A DNA stretch of 64,000 bases from an uncultured Bacteroidota bacterium (lineage in GTDB: Bacteria > Bacteroidota > Bacteroidia > Flavobacteriales > Flavobacteriaceae). Numbering within the stretch: position 1 is the first letter of the stretch; each line of letters opens with the position of its first letter. Positions 1-7,493 of this stretch are shown one piece after another. The stretch covers positions 48,527 to 112,526 of the forward strand of contig CACIXU010000005.1 in NCBI GenBank assembly GCA_902590705.1. Direction: 5' to 3'. The translations under genes were made by a program, and so were the position numbers. Below the pieces are notes generated by a model. The model was given only the letters and a program-made list of their open reading frames with translations. It had not been told where the DNA came from and ran no database searches.

Positions 1-130
1 ATCTTAATTCTCACAGTTAAGAAATACTATCTACAGTTTAAGTTTTAGAATATTATTACATTGTAAAACAAAACAATAAATAAAAAATAACCTTATCTAA
101 ATCTTTTTCATAATTATGGTTTAGAATGAA

Positions 131-643
131 TTATTTCATTTCACCCATCCATTGAGCAATCCAAAAGATTTTTTCATCTCTAAAACGAATTCTGTCAATT
201 AGCCTAACTTGCTCTGTTTCTCCAGTTTTATAATATCTTTTTTCGTAAAATGAAACAGTAACAAGAGTTACATCTGAATCTTCAAATTTTACTGGTATGG
301 CATTATGTAATTCTCTTGTAATTGAATCATATGGCTCATGTAATAATTCAACAATTTTTGGAAGCTCTGATAGAGTCGACTCAATTGCTTTACCTCCTTG
401 CGGAGGAATATACTTAACTGTATCAGACATAAATTTTGCCATGCTTTCAACATCCTTTTCGGCAAAAGCTGAAATTAGGTCAATTGCAGCCTGTGCAAAT
501 TTGTCCTCGCCAAAATAGAAATTCTTTCCCTTGTTGGCTCCTCTAAGTTGCTTACCCCCTGAAGAAGCAACTTCTATTTCTACAGTCTTTGTCTGACATG
601 AAATCAGGATAAATGTAAATAGTGTGTAAAAAATTCTTTTCAT
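131..643 (-). CDS. Secreted SnoaL/NTF2-like lipoprotein
   Basis: The ORF track starts this gene at 721, but I chose the internal Met at 643. From there the protein begins with a classical lipoprotein signal (MKRIFYTLF...LISC) and the start lies directly behind the leader shared with neighbouring genes. The mature protein of about 150 residues has the layout of a SnoaL/NTF2-like domain: a helix FAQAAIDLISAFAEKDVES, then a beta-rich half ending RFRDEKIFWIAQWMGE. Such domains are small cone-shaped folds used as enzymes or ligand-binding modules, so no specific reaction can be assigned. It is one of at least five secreted proteins of this fold in the first 10 kb. The longer 196-residue version would overlap the DUF1330 gene upstream and bury the signal peptide, so it is unlikely. 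Confidence 0.7.
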   Translation of the reverse strand: MKRIFYTLFTFILISCQTKTVEIEVASSGGKQLRGANKGKNFYFGEDKFAQAAIDLISAFAEKDVESMAKFMSDTVKYIPPQGGKAIESTLSELPKIVELLHEPYDSITRELHNAIPVKFEDSDVTLVTVSFYEKRYYKTGETEQVRLIDRIRFRDEKIFWIAQWMGEMK

Positions 644-692
644 TCTAAATAATTTAAGGTTAATAATTACTAATATAATAAAACCTAAAAAG
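644..692 (-). promoter_or_regulatory. Shared 5' leader/promoter element, copy 1
   Basis: Read on the minus strand, this holds TTTTAGGTTTTATTATATTAG, then TTATTAACCTTAAATTATTT, then the start codon at 643. The same layout recurs in front of several other minus-strand genes here. The TAGGTTTT(G) core resembles the Bacteroidota -7 box TAnnTTTG, so this is inferred to be a promoter with an approximately 35-nt leader. Confidence 0.5.
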
Positions 693-707
693 GAGTATAT
701 TTTTTTA

Positions 708-1028
708 TTAAACACCTTCAATAATAGCTAAACTTCTGATGACAGTATCCTCTGGATTTTCGCCAAGCTCTTTGAGAGCGTTTTGATAATCTTCGCTACT
801 ATAACAGTCTAAAGCATCTTGAAGACTATTAAACTCAACAAGTGCCGCATACATTAATTCTTTTCCCTGAATCATTTTGGAAGGTTCACCCATACCAACA
901 GGCTTAAAATTTCCAGTGTTATTTTTCATTTCCTTCTCAGCAATAGCAGTGTATTTTTCAAGGTATTTGTTCCATTTTTCAGGATTTTTAATCTCTAAAA
1001 CTTGACCAGACCAATATCCTTTTTTCAT
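708..1028 (-). CDS. DUF1330 family protein (dimeric alpha-beta barrel)
   Basis: This is a 106-residue cytosolic protein without a signal peptide. The pattern KGYWSGQVLEIKNPEKWNKY at the start, ALVEFNSLQDALDCYSSEDY in the middle and SLAIIEGV at the end matches the DUF1330 layout: a strand, a helix after DP/NP-x-x-Y, VEFPS-type strand, A-x-x-CY-x-S-x-x-Y helix, and a closing I-V-E-G strand. Members form ferredoxin-like dimers and mostly have no known substrate. It lies directly upstream of the SnoaL-like lipoprotein in the same direction, but that gene has its own leader, so co-transcription is uncertain. Confidence 0.7.
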   Translation of the reverse strand: MKKGYWSGQVLEIKNPEKWNKYLEKYTAIAEKEMKNNTGNFKPVGMGEPSKMIQGKELMYAALVEFNSLQDALDCYSSEDYQNALKELGENPEDTVIRSLAIIEGV

Positions 1029-1101
1029 ATTAAATAATTTATAGTTAATATACTAAAAAATAAAAAGAGTGGGTAAAAAGGTAATTTTGTAATTTTATGA
1101 A
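1029..1101. promoter_or_regulatory. Divergent promoter region
   Basis: This 73-bp gap separates the DUF1330 gene (minus) from a lipoprotein gene (plus). The minus side carries the shared leader sequence TTATAGTTAATA (reversed: TATTAACTATAAATTATTTA) next to the ATG. The plus side holds TAATTTTG at 1082-1089, an exact match to the Bacteroidota -7 consensus TAnnTTTG, only 12 bases before the ATG at 1102. That predicts a nearly leaderless transcript. Confidence 0.45.
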
Positions 1102-1674
1102 ATGAGAGTTTTTTTAACGTGTTTAATCTTATTTGTTAGCTGCACAAAAGAATTAAAAAATGATATAAATAATCTTAACGAAATTATTGATTCAATGAGA
1201 GTTGAAATAGATTCATTGAATAGTAATTTAGCAAAGTTTAAAATTTCTGAATCTCAATTAAATCAAATAATTAATGACATGGAAATTAAGGTCAATAACT
1301 TTAATTATATGTATGAAAATGAAATAATTGGATGCTGGTTTAATGAGTCATTTACCATAGGAAATACACCTTTATTTATCGAAATCAACATTTTTAAAGG
1401 AGGTGTAGGTGCACTGGATTTTGGAGGGGGCGTATATCAAGTTTTCTCGTGGACCTCTGATGGAAATCAAATCACCTTACATTTTGGAGATGTACTTGAC
1501 ACAAGTTCTTTTGGGGTGATTTATAATTTCATAAACGACTCAGCATATATTTTATATGGTGAGATCTTTGATAATGATAGGCAAGTATCATTAGTTTCGA
1601 ATGAAAATGGTAATGACAGTTTTGTAATTAATAACTGGAGGGGAGAAGAGATTTTATTTAATCGGTGTAACTAA
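1102..1674 (+). CDS. Coiled-coil lipoprotein with lipocalin-like C-terminal half
   Basis: This is a 190-residue lipoprotein. Residues 1-14 form a short signal with lipobox LFVSC. Residues 15-70 are a heptad-rich coiled coil (INNLNEIIDSMRVEIDSLN). From about residue 78 the protein becomes beta-rich, opening with IIGCWFNESF, which resembles the start of lipocalin-like domains (I-x-G-x-W). I do not recognise the family beyond this. The design suggests an outer-membrane-anchored stalk carrying a small beta domain. It appears to be transcribed alone, from a TAATTTTG box just upstream. Confidence 0.6.
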   Translation: MRVFLTCLILFVSCTKELKNDINNLNEIIDSMRVEIDSLNSNLAKFKISESQLNQIINDMEIKVNNFNYMYENEIIGCWFNESFTIGNTPLFIEINIFKGGVGALDFGGGVYQVFSWTSDGNQITLHFGDVLDTSSFGVIYNFINDSAYILYGEIFDNDRQVSLVSNENGNDSFVINNWRGEEILFNRCN

Positions 1675-1739
1675 AATAACAGAACCTACAAAGGGAGTTT
1701 TGAAAACCATTTATTGGGGAGATTCCTTTTTAGCAAAAA

Positions 1740-1976
1740 TTAATTTGGGCAATAAAGATCTCCTACTAAATATGAATTATAATCTGATTTTGATACCTCC
1801 CCCGTTTTAGCTGGTGGACTAAATTCATCAATATTTCCGATATTAATACTTCCCCAGTAAAAAAAAAATCTTTCATCAACTTTAACTTTTTTTGAAATTT
1901 CAAAGCAATCTCTCTCTTTGGCACAATAAGTGAAAAAAATAAAGCAGCCCAGCAAGAAAATAAATTTATTCATCAT
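1740..1976 (-). CDS. Small lipoprotein of unknown function
   Basis: The start was moved from 1991 to the MetMet pair at 1971-1976, which gives a standard lipoprotein signal (MNKFIFLLGCFIFFTYCAK). The mature peptide is only about 60 residues, with two further cysteines (DCFEIS and LYCPN) that could pair. No family is recognised. It is too short for an enzyme and may be a truncated copy of a larger lipoprotein, because its C-terminus ends abruptly after an Asp/Tyr-rich strand. The gene faces the upstream lipoprotein gene convergently. Confidence 0.45.
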   Translation of the reverse strand: MMNKFIFLLGCFIFFTYCAKERDCFEISKKVKVDERFFFYWGSINIGNIDEFSPPAKTGEVSKSDYNSYLVGDLYCPN

Positions 1977-1991
1977 ATTAAAATAATACAA

Positions 1992-2061
1992 CAGGGAAAA
2001 AGGGTTAGATGTACCAGAATTTATAGAGAAGGATATGCCTGTTATATAAACCTATTTTTAT
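1992..2061 (+). repeat. Degenerate dispersed repeat fragment, copy A
   Basis: The stretch around 1998-2050 reads, in one plus-strand frame, LDVPEFIEKDMPVI followed by a stop. It is clearly related to the sequence at 4591-4645 (KGLEVPELNEEDMPELK, stop) and to 8990-9045 (GIEEPKLNKKDADYI). It seems to be a relic of a duplicated gene 3' end or a mobile fragment, not a functional gene. Confidence 0.4.
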
Positions 2062-2214
2062 TTATTTCTTATATAATAATACTATACCCGAAGAAACAAG
2101 GGTCACCCAAGATGCAAATAACAAATCATCAAAACCATCTTTAACATAACTAATTAAACAATATCCAGTAGCAAACAAAGTTGATACTATCTATAACCAT
2201 TTTAAATATTTCAT
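2062..2214 (-). pseudogene. Small membrane protein interrupted by an in-frame TAG
   Basis: This was not in the ORF track. On the minus strand, an ATG at 2214 opens MKYLKWL, then a TAG at codon 8, then 42 further in-frame codons (IVSTLFATGYCLISY ... GIVLLYKK) ending in TAA. The predicted product would be a 50-residue protein with two hydrophobic segments around a short VKDGFDD loop, a common design for small Flavobacteria membrane proteins. The long sensible frame after the stop, and the fact that TAG can derive from CAG (Gln) by one change, argue for a recently inactivated gene or a base error. Start downstream of the TAG is not obvious. Confidence 0.5.
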
Positions 2215-2492
2215 ATTACTAAAATAAAAAGCTTACAAAAGAGCGTTAGATTCTGCTTTTCCAAGTACCACCATTTGTAATGGATATTATTTCTTTTGAC
2301 TTTTAGCAGACATTTTCTACAAGCAAAACCCACTCTTTTTTAGCAAAGTGTTGAAGTTAATGGTAAATCCTAAAAAGGGGATTAATCTGGACATTAAATT
2401 CACTACAATACTTTTCTGTTGGTATTCTTCAAATTTAACTACAGCTAAATTAGATAGTTTAAAAAAAACTCACCACGTTAGGCTCAAATGTT
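2215..2492. other. Intergenic stretch without a convincing gene
   Basis: The track lists a 60-residue plus-strand ORF at 2348-2530, but its sequence is not protein-like and it overlaps the 3' end of the SnoaL-like gene. I see no hairpin terminator or RNA gene. The region is AT-rich and ends at the convergent stop of the next gene. Confidence 0.5.
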
Positions 2493-2951
2493 TTATTCAA
2501 ACTCAACTATTTTTTTCTTATGAAGGGTAGTTTCAGCTAATAAATCACTGTGGTATTCTTTAAAGTCAAAAATCAAACCATCTTTAAATTGAAAAACCAT
2601 GGCGTACTTATTATTATATTCACCATTGATGCCTTCAGCATCGTAACCCTCAACAAGAAAAACAACATCATCTCCTCCATCAATTTTTCTAATAACCTCT
2701 AATTTTATTCCATTAGGTAAAACAGCTGGAATATCTTTTTGAAGCCAATCACTAATAAATGTATCCTTATTATAAGATTTACATATTTCACATATACCCA
2801 TGAATTTGAATGTAAAATCGTCGTGTAGTAACTCTTTTGCTAAATCAGGATTTTTGAAAACAAGTTCAAAGAACTTATCAACCTTTGCCACATTTTGACT
2901 TTGCATTAAAAAACTACAGCAAAAGGTAATTAATAAAAATAATTTTTTCAT
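2493..2951 (-). CDS. Secreted SnoaL-like protein
   Basis: This 152-residue protein has a cleavable signal peptide (MKKLFLLITFCCSFLMQSQ) followed by one NTF2-like domain: KVDKFFELVFKNPDLAKELL, HDDFTFKFMG, and a beta-rich half ending FKEYHSDLLAE. It is related to the lipoprotein at 9494-9997. Both share the pattern EG-x-x-G-x-Y-x-N-x-YA followed by an EYxSDLL helix start near the C-terminus. It is exported to the periplasm or surface and its ligand is unknown. The ATG sits directly behind a well-preserved copy of the shared leader. Confidence 0.75.
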   Translation of the reverse strand: MKKLFLLITFCCSFLMQSQNVAKVDKFFELVFKNPDLAKELLHDDFTFKFMGICEICKSYNKDTFISDWLQKDIPAVLPNGIKLEVIRKIDGGDDVVFLVEGYDAEGINGEYNNKYAMVFQFKDGLIFDFKEYHSDLLAETTLHKKKIVEFE

Positions 2952-3000
2952 TTTAAATAATTTATGGTTAATATCTGCTAATATAACAAAACTAATAAAT
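2952..3000 (-). promoter_or_regulatory. Shared 5' leader/promoter element, copy 2
   Basis: Minus-strand reading gives TTTTGTTATATTAGC, then ATTAACCATAAATTATTTAA, then ATG. The 20 bases nearest the start are almost the same as at 5148, 7366 and 8941. The TAGGTTTTG box is less well kept in this copy. Confidence 0.5.
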
Positions 3001-3018
3001 TGGAAGTATTGAAAGAAA

Positions 3019-3040
3019 AACCCTCCGCGAGGGAGGGTAT
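3019..3040 (-). terminator. Rho-independent terminator
   Basis: CCCTCC-GCGA-GGGAGGG forms a six-base-pair stem with a tetraloop. On the minus strand it is followed by TTTTTCTTTC, so it terminates the two-domain SnoaL-like gene whose stop is at 3093. A sister hairpin lies at 4649. Confidence 0.75.
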
Positions 3041-3092
3041 AAATAATAATTTGAGAATAAAATGGTTAATAATTCATTCAGAGCTAAGGACA

Positions 3093-4016
3093 TCATTCAA
3101 ATAATTTACCATTATAGTAGTTGTCCTCACGAATAATTTTTCCATCATCATTGAAAGAGTGTTGCATGTGTAGATCAACAAGAAATTCTTTACCACTGGA
3201 AATATTCTTAAATTTTAAATCCCACCAAGATATTACAACCATGCCATCACCCTCATAATCAAGTAAATCAGGGTATCCAGTTTCTGTAACACTTATTAAA
3301 TCGAAGTTGCTCAGCATTGTTTTGTTTGCCTCTTTTAATTCGCTAAGAGACATGGAGGCGCCATAATCTAGATTAACATCATTAATGCGAGCATTTTCTG
3401 TAAAACTTTCATATGCCTTTTCAAGATCACCCAACTCAATGTATGCCATCATTAGCCTGACCTTTGCAATAAAAGGATGATCTTTATATATAACTCCATT
3501 TTTTATCACCTCTTTGGACATACTATATTTTTGAAAGTGGGCTGTATTATCAGAATATAAAAGTCGTTTAATTTTTTTCCCTTTTTTATCGAAAATAAAA
3601 GTGCTTTTTCTTGGAGAATTTATTTTGAAACCGTTATTTTTATCAAACCCTGACATTACATCGTATGTATAAACATATAAACCGCTTCTATCGTATTCAA
3701 TAGCGTCTGGGTAGGCCTCTCCCCAGTTTTCAATTTTCAGATTTATAAAATTTTCCTTTAAGTATAGAGATGAATTTAACAAACTTTTGATTCCATTTCC
3801 TTTGTATCTTGGATGATAATAATTTGAATTATAAGAAACAAAATCTTCAGTTACAAGCTCTTTTAAAGCTGTAGTATCTCCAGAGGTTAAAGCAAGATTA
3901 AACTTTTGAGCAATTGAAATTGCTGGATGTTTGTCGTACACTTTTCCATTTTCATTTTTCTGAGAAAAAGTTACATTGGTCAAAAAGATGAGTGTGATTA
4001 TAAATTTTTTTTTCAT
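3093..4016 (-). CDS. Secreted protein with two NTF2-like domains
   Basis: This 307-residue protein has a signal peptide (residues 1-18, ending TFSQ). Two related domains follow. The first covers about 30-165 (HPAISIAQKFNLALTSGDTTALKELVTEDF) and the second about 178-305 (HPFIAKVRLMMAYIELGDLEKAYESFTENA). Each starts with K-DHP or KHP, then a long helix ending in a D-TAL or DLEKAY motif, then a beta sheet, which is typical of tandem SnoaL-like repeats. Each half ends in a strand resembling NTAHFQKY or DNYYNGKLFE. The function is unknown; a ligand-binding or isomerase-type pocket in each half is plausible. It has its own terminator downstream. Confidence 0.7.
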   Translation of the reverse strand: MKKKFIITLIFLTNVTFSQKNENGKVYDKHPAISIAQKFNLALTSGDTTALKELVTEDFVSYNSNYYHPRYKGNGIKSLLNSSLYLKENFINLKIENWGEAYPDAIEYDRSGLYVYTYDVMSGFDKNNGFKINSPRKSTFIFDKKGKKIKRLLYSDNTAHFQKYSMSKEVIKNGVIYKDHPFIAKVRLMMAYIELGDLEKAYESFTENARINDVNLDYGASMSLSELKEANKTMLSNFDLISVTETGYPDLLDYEGDGMVVISWWDLKFKNISSGKEFLVDLHMQHSFNDDGKIIREDNYYNGKLFE

Positions 4017-4293
4017 GGTTAATTTTTTCTAAAAATAATTTTACTTTGACAAATAAAAAATTAGTCTGGCCATTTTTATAATTTAAATGTTAATCAAATA
4101 AAATTTTTGTTAAGAAATTAAATTTTTAAGAATTCACTATTAAAAAAAAAAAGATCATTAAAATTTATACAAAAAACCCTTATTTAAATTTATATGATAG
4201 TGTAGTATTTATTCCTCTTTATTGCTCTTGTGATTAACCTCTGTTTTAAAAGAATTAATTCTTCACTATTTTTGCTGAAAATAAGTTTTAGAT
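4017..4293. other. AT-rich intergenic region
   Basis: This gap between a minus-strand gene and a small plus-strand ORF contains long A/T runs and no credible coding frame. It probably carries the promoters for both sides. The minus-strand start at 4016 lacks the shared leader found in front of its neighbours. Confidence 0.4.
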
Positions 4294-4464
4294 ATGGGCA
4301 ATAACATAGTAACGTTTGAAAAAAAATGGCTTGATAAATTAATCCCGATGAGATTCAAAATTAATTATTGGCTTTTAAAAAATCTTGGTCTAGAGGGATT
4401 TAGAATACTTTTTGCTTTGGGAGGAGCATTTTTAACTGTATTAATCTATGAATTTCTAATATAG
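4294..4464 (+). CDS. Small basic single-span membrane protein
   Basis: This was not in the ORF track. ATG at 4294 to TAG at 4464 encodes 56 residues: a charged N-terminal half (MGNNIVTFEKKWLDKLIPMR) and a hydrophobic C-terminal helix (LFALGGAFLTVLIYEFLI). The composition is protein-like and the layout fits a small inner-membrane protein of marine Flavobacteria. No family is recognised, and no strong promoter box was seen. Confidence 0.45.
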   Translation: MGNNIVTFEKKWLDKLIPMRFKINYWLLKNLGLEGFRILFALGGAFLTVLIYEFLI

Positions 4465-4574
4465 TCTTAAATCAAACTCTTTAAATATGTCATTAAATTC
4501 ATAATAGTTGTTGAAGCTTTTGATTTTTACCAGCCATTTTTTTCATTTTAATAACACTTAAAGAACTACATAAA

Positions 4575-4645
4575 TTTAGTCAAAACCTACAAAAGGGGTT
4601 AGAAGTACCAGAACTTAATGAGGAAGATATGCCTGAGTTGAAATA
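4575..4645 (+). repeat. Degenerate dispersed repeat fragment, copy B
   Basis: The sequence AAAACCTACAAAAGGGG is followed by a frame reading KGLEVPELNEEDMPELK and TAA. It is related to copies near 1998 and 8990. The AAAACCTACAAAAGG part is the same sequence that, on the minus strand, forms the promoter-like CCTTTTGTAGGTTTTG of the shared leaders. So the repeat seems to join a gene-end relic to a promoter. Confidence 0.4.
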
Positions 4646-4670
4646 AAAAACCCTCCACAAGGGAGGGATT
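4645..4670 (-). terminator. Rho-independent terminator
   Basis: CCCTCC-ACAA-GGGAGGG is a near copy of the hairpin at 3021. On the minus strand it is followed by TTTTTTATTTC, and it lies just after the stop codon (4677) of the SnoaL-like gene. Confidence 0.75.
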
Positions 4671-4676
4671 TAAACC

Positions 4677-5147
4677 TTACTGAGCTGCTAACTCCATATT
4701 TAAAGCAGTGTTATCAGCAAAGATTAACATTTCAACTATTTTACCATTTTCCCATCTGTAGTCAAAATGACACCTGTTTGAATACCTAACTCCTGTTTTA
4801 TTTCCAGTTCCTTGCCAAATAAACCATTTGTTAGTCCAGACATTACCATCTTTGAAATAATTTGTATGAGCGTATCCATCAAGTATCTGAATATCATTAA
4901 ACATTGTGTGATGGGATTTAAAAATTTCTTTGACTGTTTTTCCATCCATCTTTGAATTATTTCCATACACAACAGCGTCATCTGATAATGTTTTATCCCA
5001 TAATGTATGTTCATTTGAAGCGTAATCAGCATCAAGTTCTTGGGCAATTACACTAAAATCGTCAACCTGCGACAAAAGTCCAGCGGATTTCTGGCAAAAT
5101 GTTAAAGTTGGAATAGTTAGTAAAAAGATGAAGAGTATTTTTTTCAT
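4677..5147 (-). CDS. Secreted SnoaL-like protein
   Basis: The start was moved from 5258 to 5147, where MKKILFIFLLTIPTLTFCQ gives a normal signal peptide right behind the shared leader. The 156-residue product carries one SnoaL-like domain with features close to the nuclear-transport-factor layout: SNEHTLWDKTLSDDAVVYGN, KTVKEIFKSHHTMFNDIQ, the WTNKWFIWQGTG strands, CHFDYRWENGKIVEMLIF. This version is better conserved than its neighbours and resembles SnoaL-like ketosteroid-isomerase relatives, with a DGK-motif and a late FDYRWENGKIVE strand. It is a single gene with its own leader and terminator. Confidence 0.75.
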   Translation of the reverse strand: MKKILFIFLLTIPTLTFCQKSAGLLSQVDDFSVIAQELDADYASNEHTLWDKTLSDDAVVYGNNSKMDGKTVKEIFKSHHTMFNDIQILDGYAHTNYFKDGNVWTNKWFIWQGTGNKTGVRYSNRCHFDYRWENGKIVEMLIFADNTALNMELAAQ

Positions 5148-5270
5148 TTTAAATAATTTATGGTTAATAAATCCAAACGTAAAAAATTTGCTTCTAAAAA
5201 ACAAGTAATTAAAGTTATTAGAATGTATTGTAAGGATATAATTAAAATAAAATAACAAAACCTACAAAAG
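5148..5270 (-). promoter_or_regulatory. Shared leader plus distal promoter-like box
   Basis: Bases 5148-5170 hold the leader sequence (minus strand: TTATTAACCATAAATTATTTAAA) in front of the start. A second copy of the box CTTTTGTAGGTTTTGTTAT lies about 110 bases upstream at 5251-5270. The separation of the two halves, adjacent in other copies, suggests an insertion or an unrelated second promoter. Confidence 0.4.
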
Positions 5271-5290
5271 GGGGTAATTGTCCAATTTAT

Positions 5291-6097
5291 TTAACCCCAA
5301 AGACCTCTCTCAAGATTTTGCCTCAAATTAATATAATCTACATCAGGATATTCTTTTTCGATTAATTTTTGAATTTCAAGATATTTATTTTTTTGATTAA
5401 TACTCATTTCATTTGAAAACTTAATCCAGATAGATTGAATAGTTAAAATATTTTCGAATTCTCTACTGTCTAATAGCTCTGGAATTGATTTTGAGAAATT
5501 AGTTTCCCCCATTTTGAAAGAATAATTTTCAAGTAATTCTCTATATTTAGTTAATTCAATAAGATTGTAATTTTTTGATAAGAAAGGTAAAAAATATTGA
5601 TGCAAATCCAATCTGTATTGCCTATCCTCTTCAATCATCAAAGAGAGTAATTGGGGTAAGGAGGCAATTTCATTTTTGATTAAGTCGTTTTCAATTAATA
5701 ATAATTTTCCGGAATTTATTATTTCATTAAGAACACCATTTTGTGGAACAAAAATCCAACCCGACAATGATATGTAGTTCATCAAGCTGTCAATTGGTTT
5801 TATTGATTTCCACTCTCCATTTTTACCCGTATTATTTATAATATATTGATTTACATTGATGATTTTATTTTTCTCCTCAATTACGACTTGAAGACTCTCA
5901 AGGTTATTCGATATCTCATTGTGGAGTGATAAAAGAATCTTTTTTTCTTCAACTTTTTCTTTCCTGTATTCATTCCAATTATTTACCTGAAGAGCTATAA
6001 GAATTCCAATTACTACAAGTACTACCTCACCAACAGCATATCTTAAATATTTACTTGTTTCCATGTTAACCAATTTTTTAAACCTGAAAAATCTCAT
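5291..6097 (-). CDS. DUF6090 family membrane-anchored protein
   Basis: This 268-residue protein has the hallmark N-terminus of the Bacteroidota DUF6090 family: a short charged segment, then YLRYAVGEVVLVVIGILIAL (one transmembrane helix, about residues 19-38) and QVNNWNEYRKEKVEEKKIL. The remaining 220 residues are helical and charged and should lie in the periplasm. Conserved family-like segments include LLSLHNEISNNLESLQ and a GVLNEIINSGKLLLIEN motif. The function is unknown. The start at 6097 is supported because MRFFRFKKLVN precedes the helix in the way typical for the family. It follows the serine hydrolase gene by 17 bases in the same direction and could be its second cistron. Confidence 0.8.
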   Translation of the reverse strand: MRFFRFKKLVNMETSKYLRYAVGEVVLVVIGILIALQVNNWNEYRKEKVEEKKILLSLHNEISNNLESLQVVIEEKNKIINVNQYIINNTGKNGEWKSIKPIDSLMNYISLSGWIFVPQNGVLNEIINSGKLLLIENDLIKNEIASLPQLLSLMIEEDRQYRLDLHQYFLPFLSKNYNLIELTKYRELLENYSFKMGETNFSKSIPELLDSREFENILTIQSIWIKFSNEMSINQKNKYLEIQKLIEKEYPDVDYINLRQNLERGLWG

Positions 6098-6114
6098 TAG
6101 ATAAATTTTATTAC

Positions 6115-7365
6115 CTAATTCGCATTTTTAATATCCTCATAAATGAGTCTCTCAAATGAAGTAAAAAGGTTGTAAGAGTAAACATCATTAAATCTTCTAA
6201 TTTGGGTCATATAAACTATTCCAAACTCATTTTGAAAATCAACCATGAAATAAGTATTCCATGCTCCAGCCCAATATCCAGTCCCTAATGGTCTTGATTT
6301 AGATTGTTCCTCATAAGCCATTCCAAGTGAGTGATTATCATATTCATCAAAAAAATGATTTAAATCCCCTCTGCCAGAGAAGTCGAATCCCCCCTTTACT
6401 TCATCATCCCAAAACTCTATCTTGTAACCATTTAGTTGTGGAGAAATAAATTCTTCTAAAGATTTCTCACTTAATATTAAATGATTTTTGTACATCCCTT
6501 TATTTAAGAAAATTTGCATGAACTTACCAAAATCCTCAGGCGTTGAGTTTATACTTCCTTGACCACTGTACTTATAGTCTGGAACGATGTTTTTGAAGTA
6601 ATCCCAGTCATTAAATAAATCATTTCTTGGTTCTTTTTTTTCAAGTTTTCTGGTTTTTAGATTTCTTTGAGATGAGCTAACTAACATTTCGGTTTGTTTA
6701 TCTGTCATATCATACTCGAAAAAAGTATTATTCATTTCCATTGGTGTAAATAAATTTTCTTTCATGTAATCAGCCAAACTCATTTTTGTTAATCTTTCAA
6801 TTAATATACCTAACCATGAGGTACTTATTCCATATAAATATGATGTTCCAGATTCAAACATTCTTGGGAAGGGATACAAGTATTTCCAATCATAATTATC
6901 TTTAATTTTTTCCCATTCTACCATTTTAGGATGACTGTTTTTATTTCCAAAGCCACTAGAGTGCGTTAATAAATGTCTTAAAGTAATCTTTTGTTTTGCT
7001 TTTACTAATTCAAAATCGTCATTAAGAATCGGAATTTCCGTCATTTCAGGAAGATATTTGTCAAGAGGCTCATCAAGAGAGATGATGCCTTTATCAACCA
7101 ATTGCATTCCTGCGACAGAGGTAATTACTTTTGTCATAGAGGCAATCCAAAACAAATCTTTCTCATTAATAGTATCATTTCTTTCCCATCTTGATGGACC
7201 GAAGGAATAAAAGTCCATTTGACCTGATTTATGAATCTTACCCATCACAACTGCTGGTATATCTGTCTTCTTTATTTCAGTTATAACTTTATTATCAAAT
7301 TCATTTTTATCATTCGATTGGCAAGAAATAAATAGTACAAGTAAAGTAAGAGCTAATTTTTTCAT
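6115..7365 (-). CDS. Serine hydrolase lipoprotein, beta-lactamase/PBP4 family
   Basis: The start was placed at 7365 (MKKLALTLLVLFISCQS, a lipoprotein signal) in place of 7395, because the shared leader ends there. The 416-residue product belongs to the beta-lactamase-related class C family (PF00144). The catalytic S-x-x-K is SMTK (Ser76/Lys79) in FWIASMTKVIT. The DEPLDKYLPE and TLRHLLTHSSGFG motifs follow, then a Tyr-containing YLYGIST segment at the second catalytic position. Near the C-terminus, GTGYWAGAWNTYFMVD takes the place of the KTG/HTG strand. Members hydrolyse esters, D-amino peptides or lactams, and the substrate cannot be predicted. It probably sits in the outer membrane facing the periplasm. 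Confidence 0.85.
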   Translation of the reverse strand: MKKLALTLLVLFISCQSNDKNEFDNKVITEIKKTDIPAVVMGKIHKSGQMDFYSFGPSRWERNDTINEKDLFWIASMTKVITSVAGMQLVDKGIISLDEPLDKYLPEMTEIPILNDDFELVKAKQKITLRHLLTHSSGFGNKNSHPKMVEWEKIKDNYDWKYLYPFPRMFESGTSYLYGISTSWLGILIERLTKMSLADYMKENLFTPMEMNNTFFEYDMTDKQTEMLVSSSQRNLKTRKLEKKEPRNDLFNDWDYFKNIVPDYKYSGQGSINSTPEDFGKFMQIFLNKGMYKNHLILSEKSLEEFISPQLNGYKIEFWDDEVKGGFDFSGRGDLNHFFDEYDNHSLGMAYEEQSKSRPLGTGYWAGAWNTYFMVDFQNEFGIVYMTQIRRFNDVYSYNLFTSFERLIYEDIKNAN

Positions 7366-7395
7366 TTTAAATAGTTTATGGTTTATAGTCACCAA
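7366..7395 (-). promoter_or_regulatory. Shared 5' leader, copy 4
   Basis: The minus strand reads ATAAACCATAAACTATTTAAA before the ATG at 7365. It differs from the consensus by a few bases, and the upstream TAGGTTTTG box is not recognisable. Confidence 0.4.
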
Positions 7396-7493
7396 TATAA
7401 GAAAACAATATATGAGAATTAGAACTTATTATAATAGACTCCATTATTTTTAACAAAAAGTAATTAAATTTAGAAAAATCTAGTTTTAAAAAA

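Noticed and set aside
2348-2530. 60-residue plus-strand ORF
   Set aside because: The composition is not protein-like and it overlaps the end of a well-supported minus-strand gene.
4736-5037. ORF 4736-5047 on the minus strand (103 aa)
   Set aside because: It is an alternate frame within the SnoaL-like gene 4677-5147, whose own frame has a signal peptide and domain.
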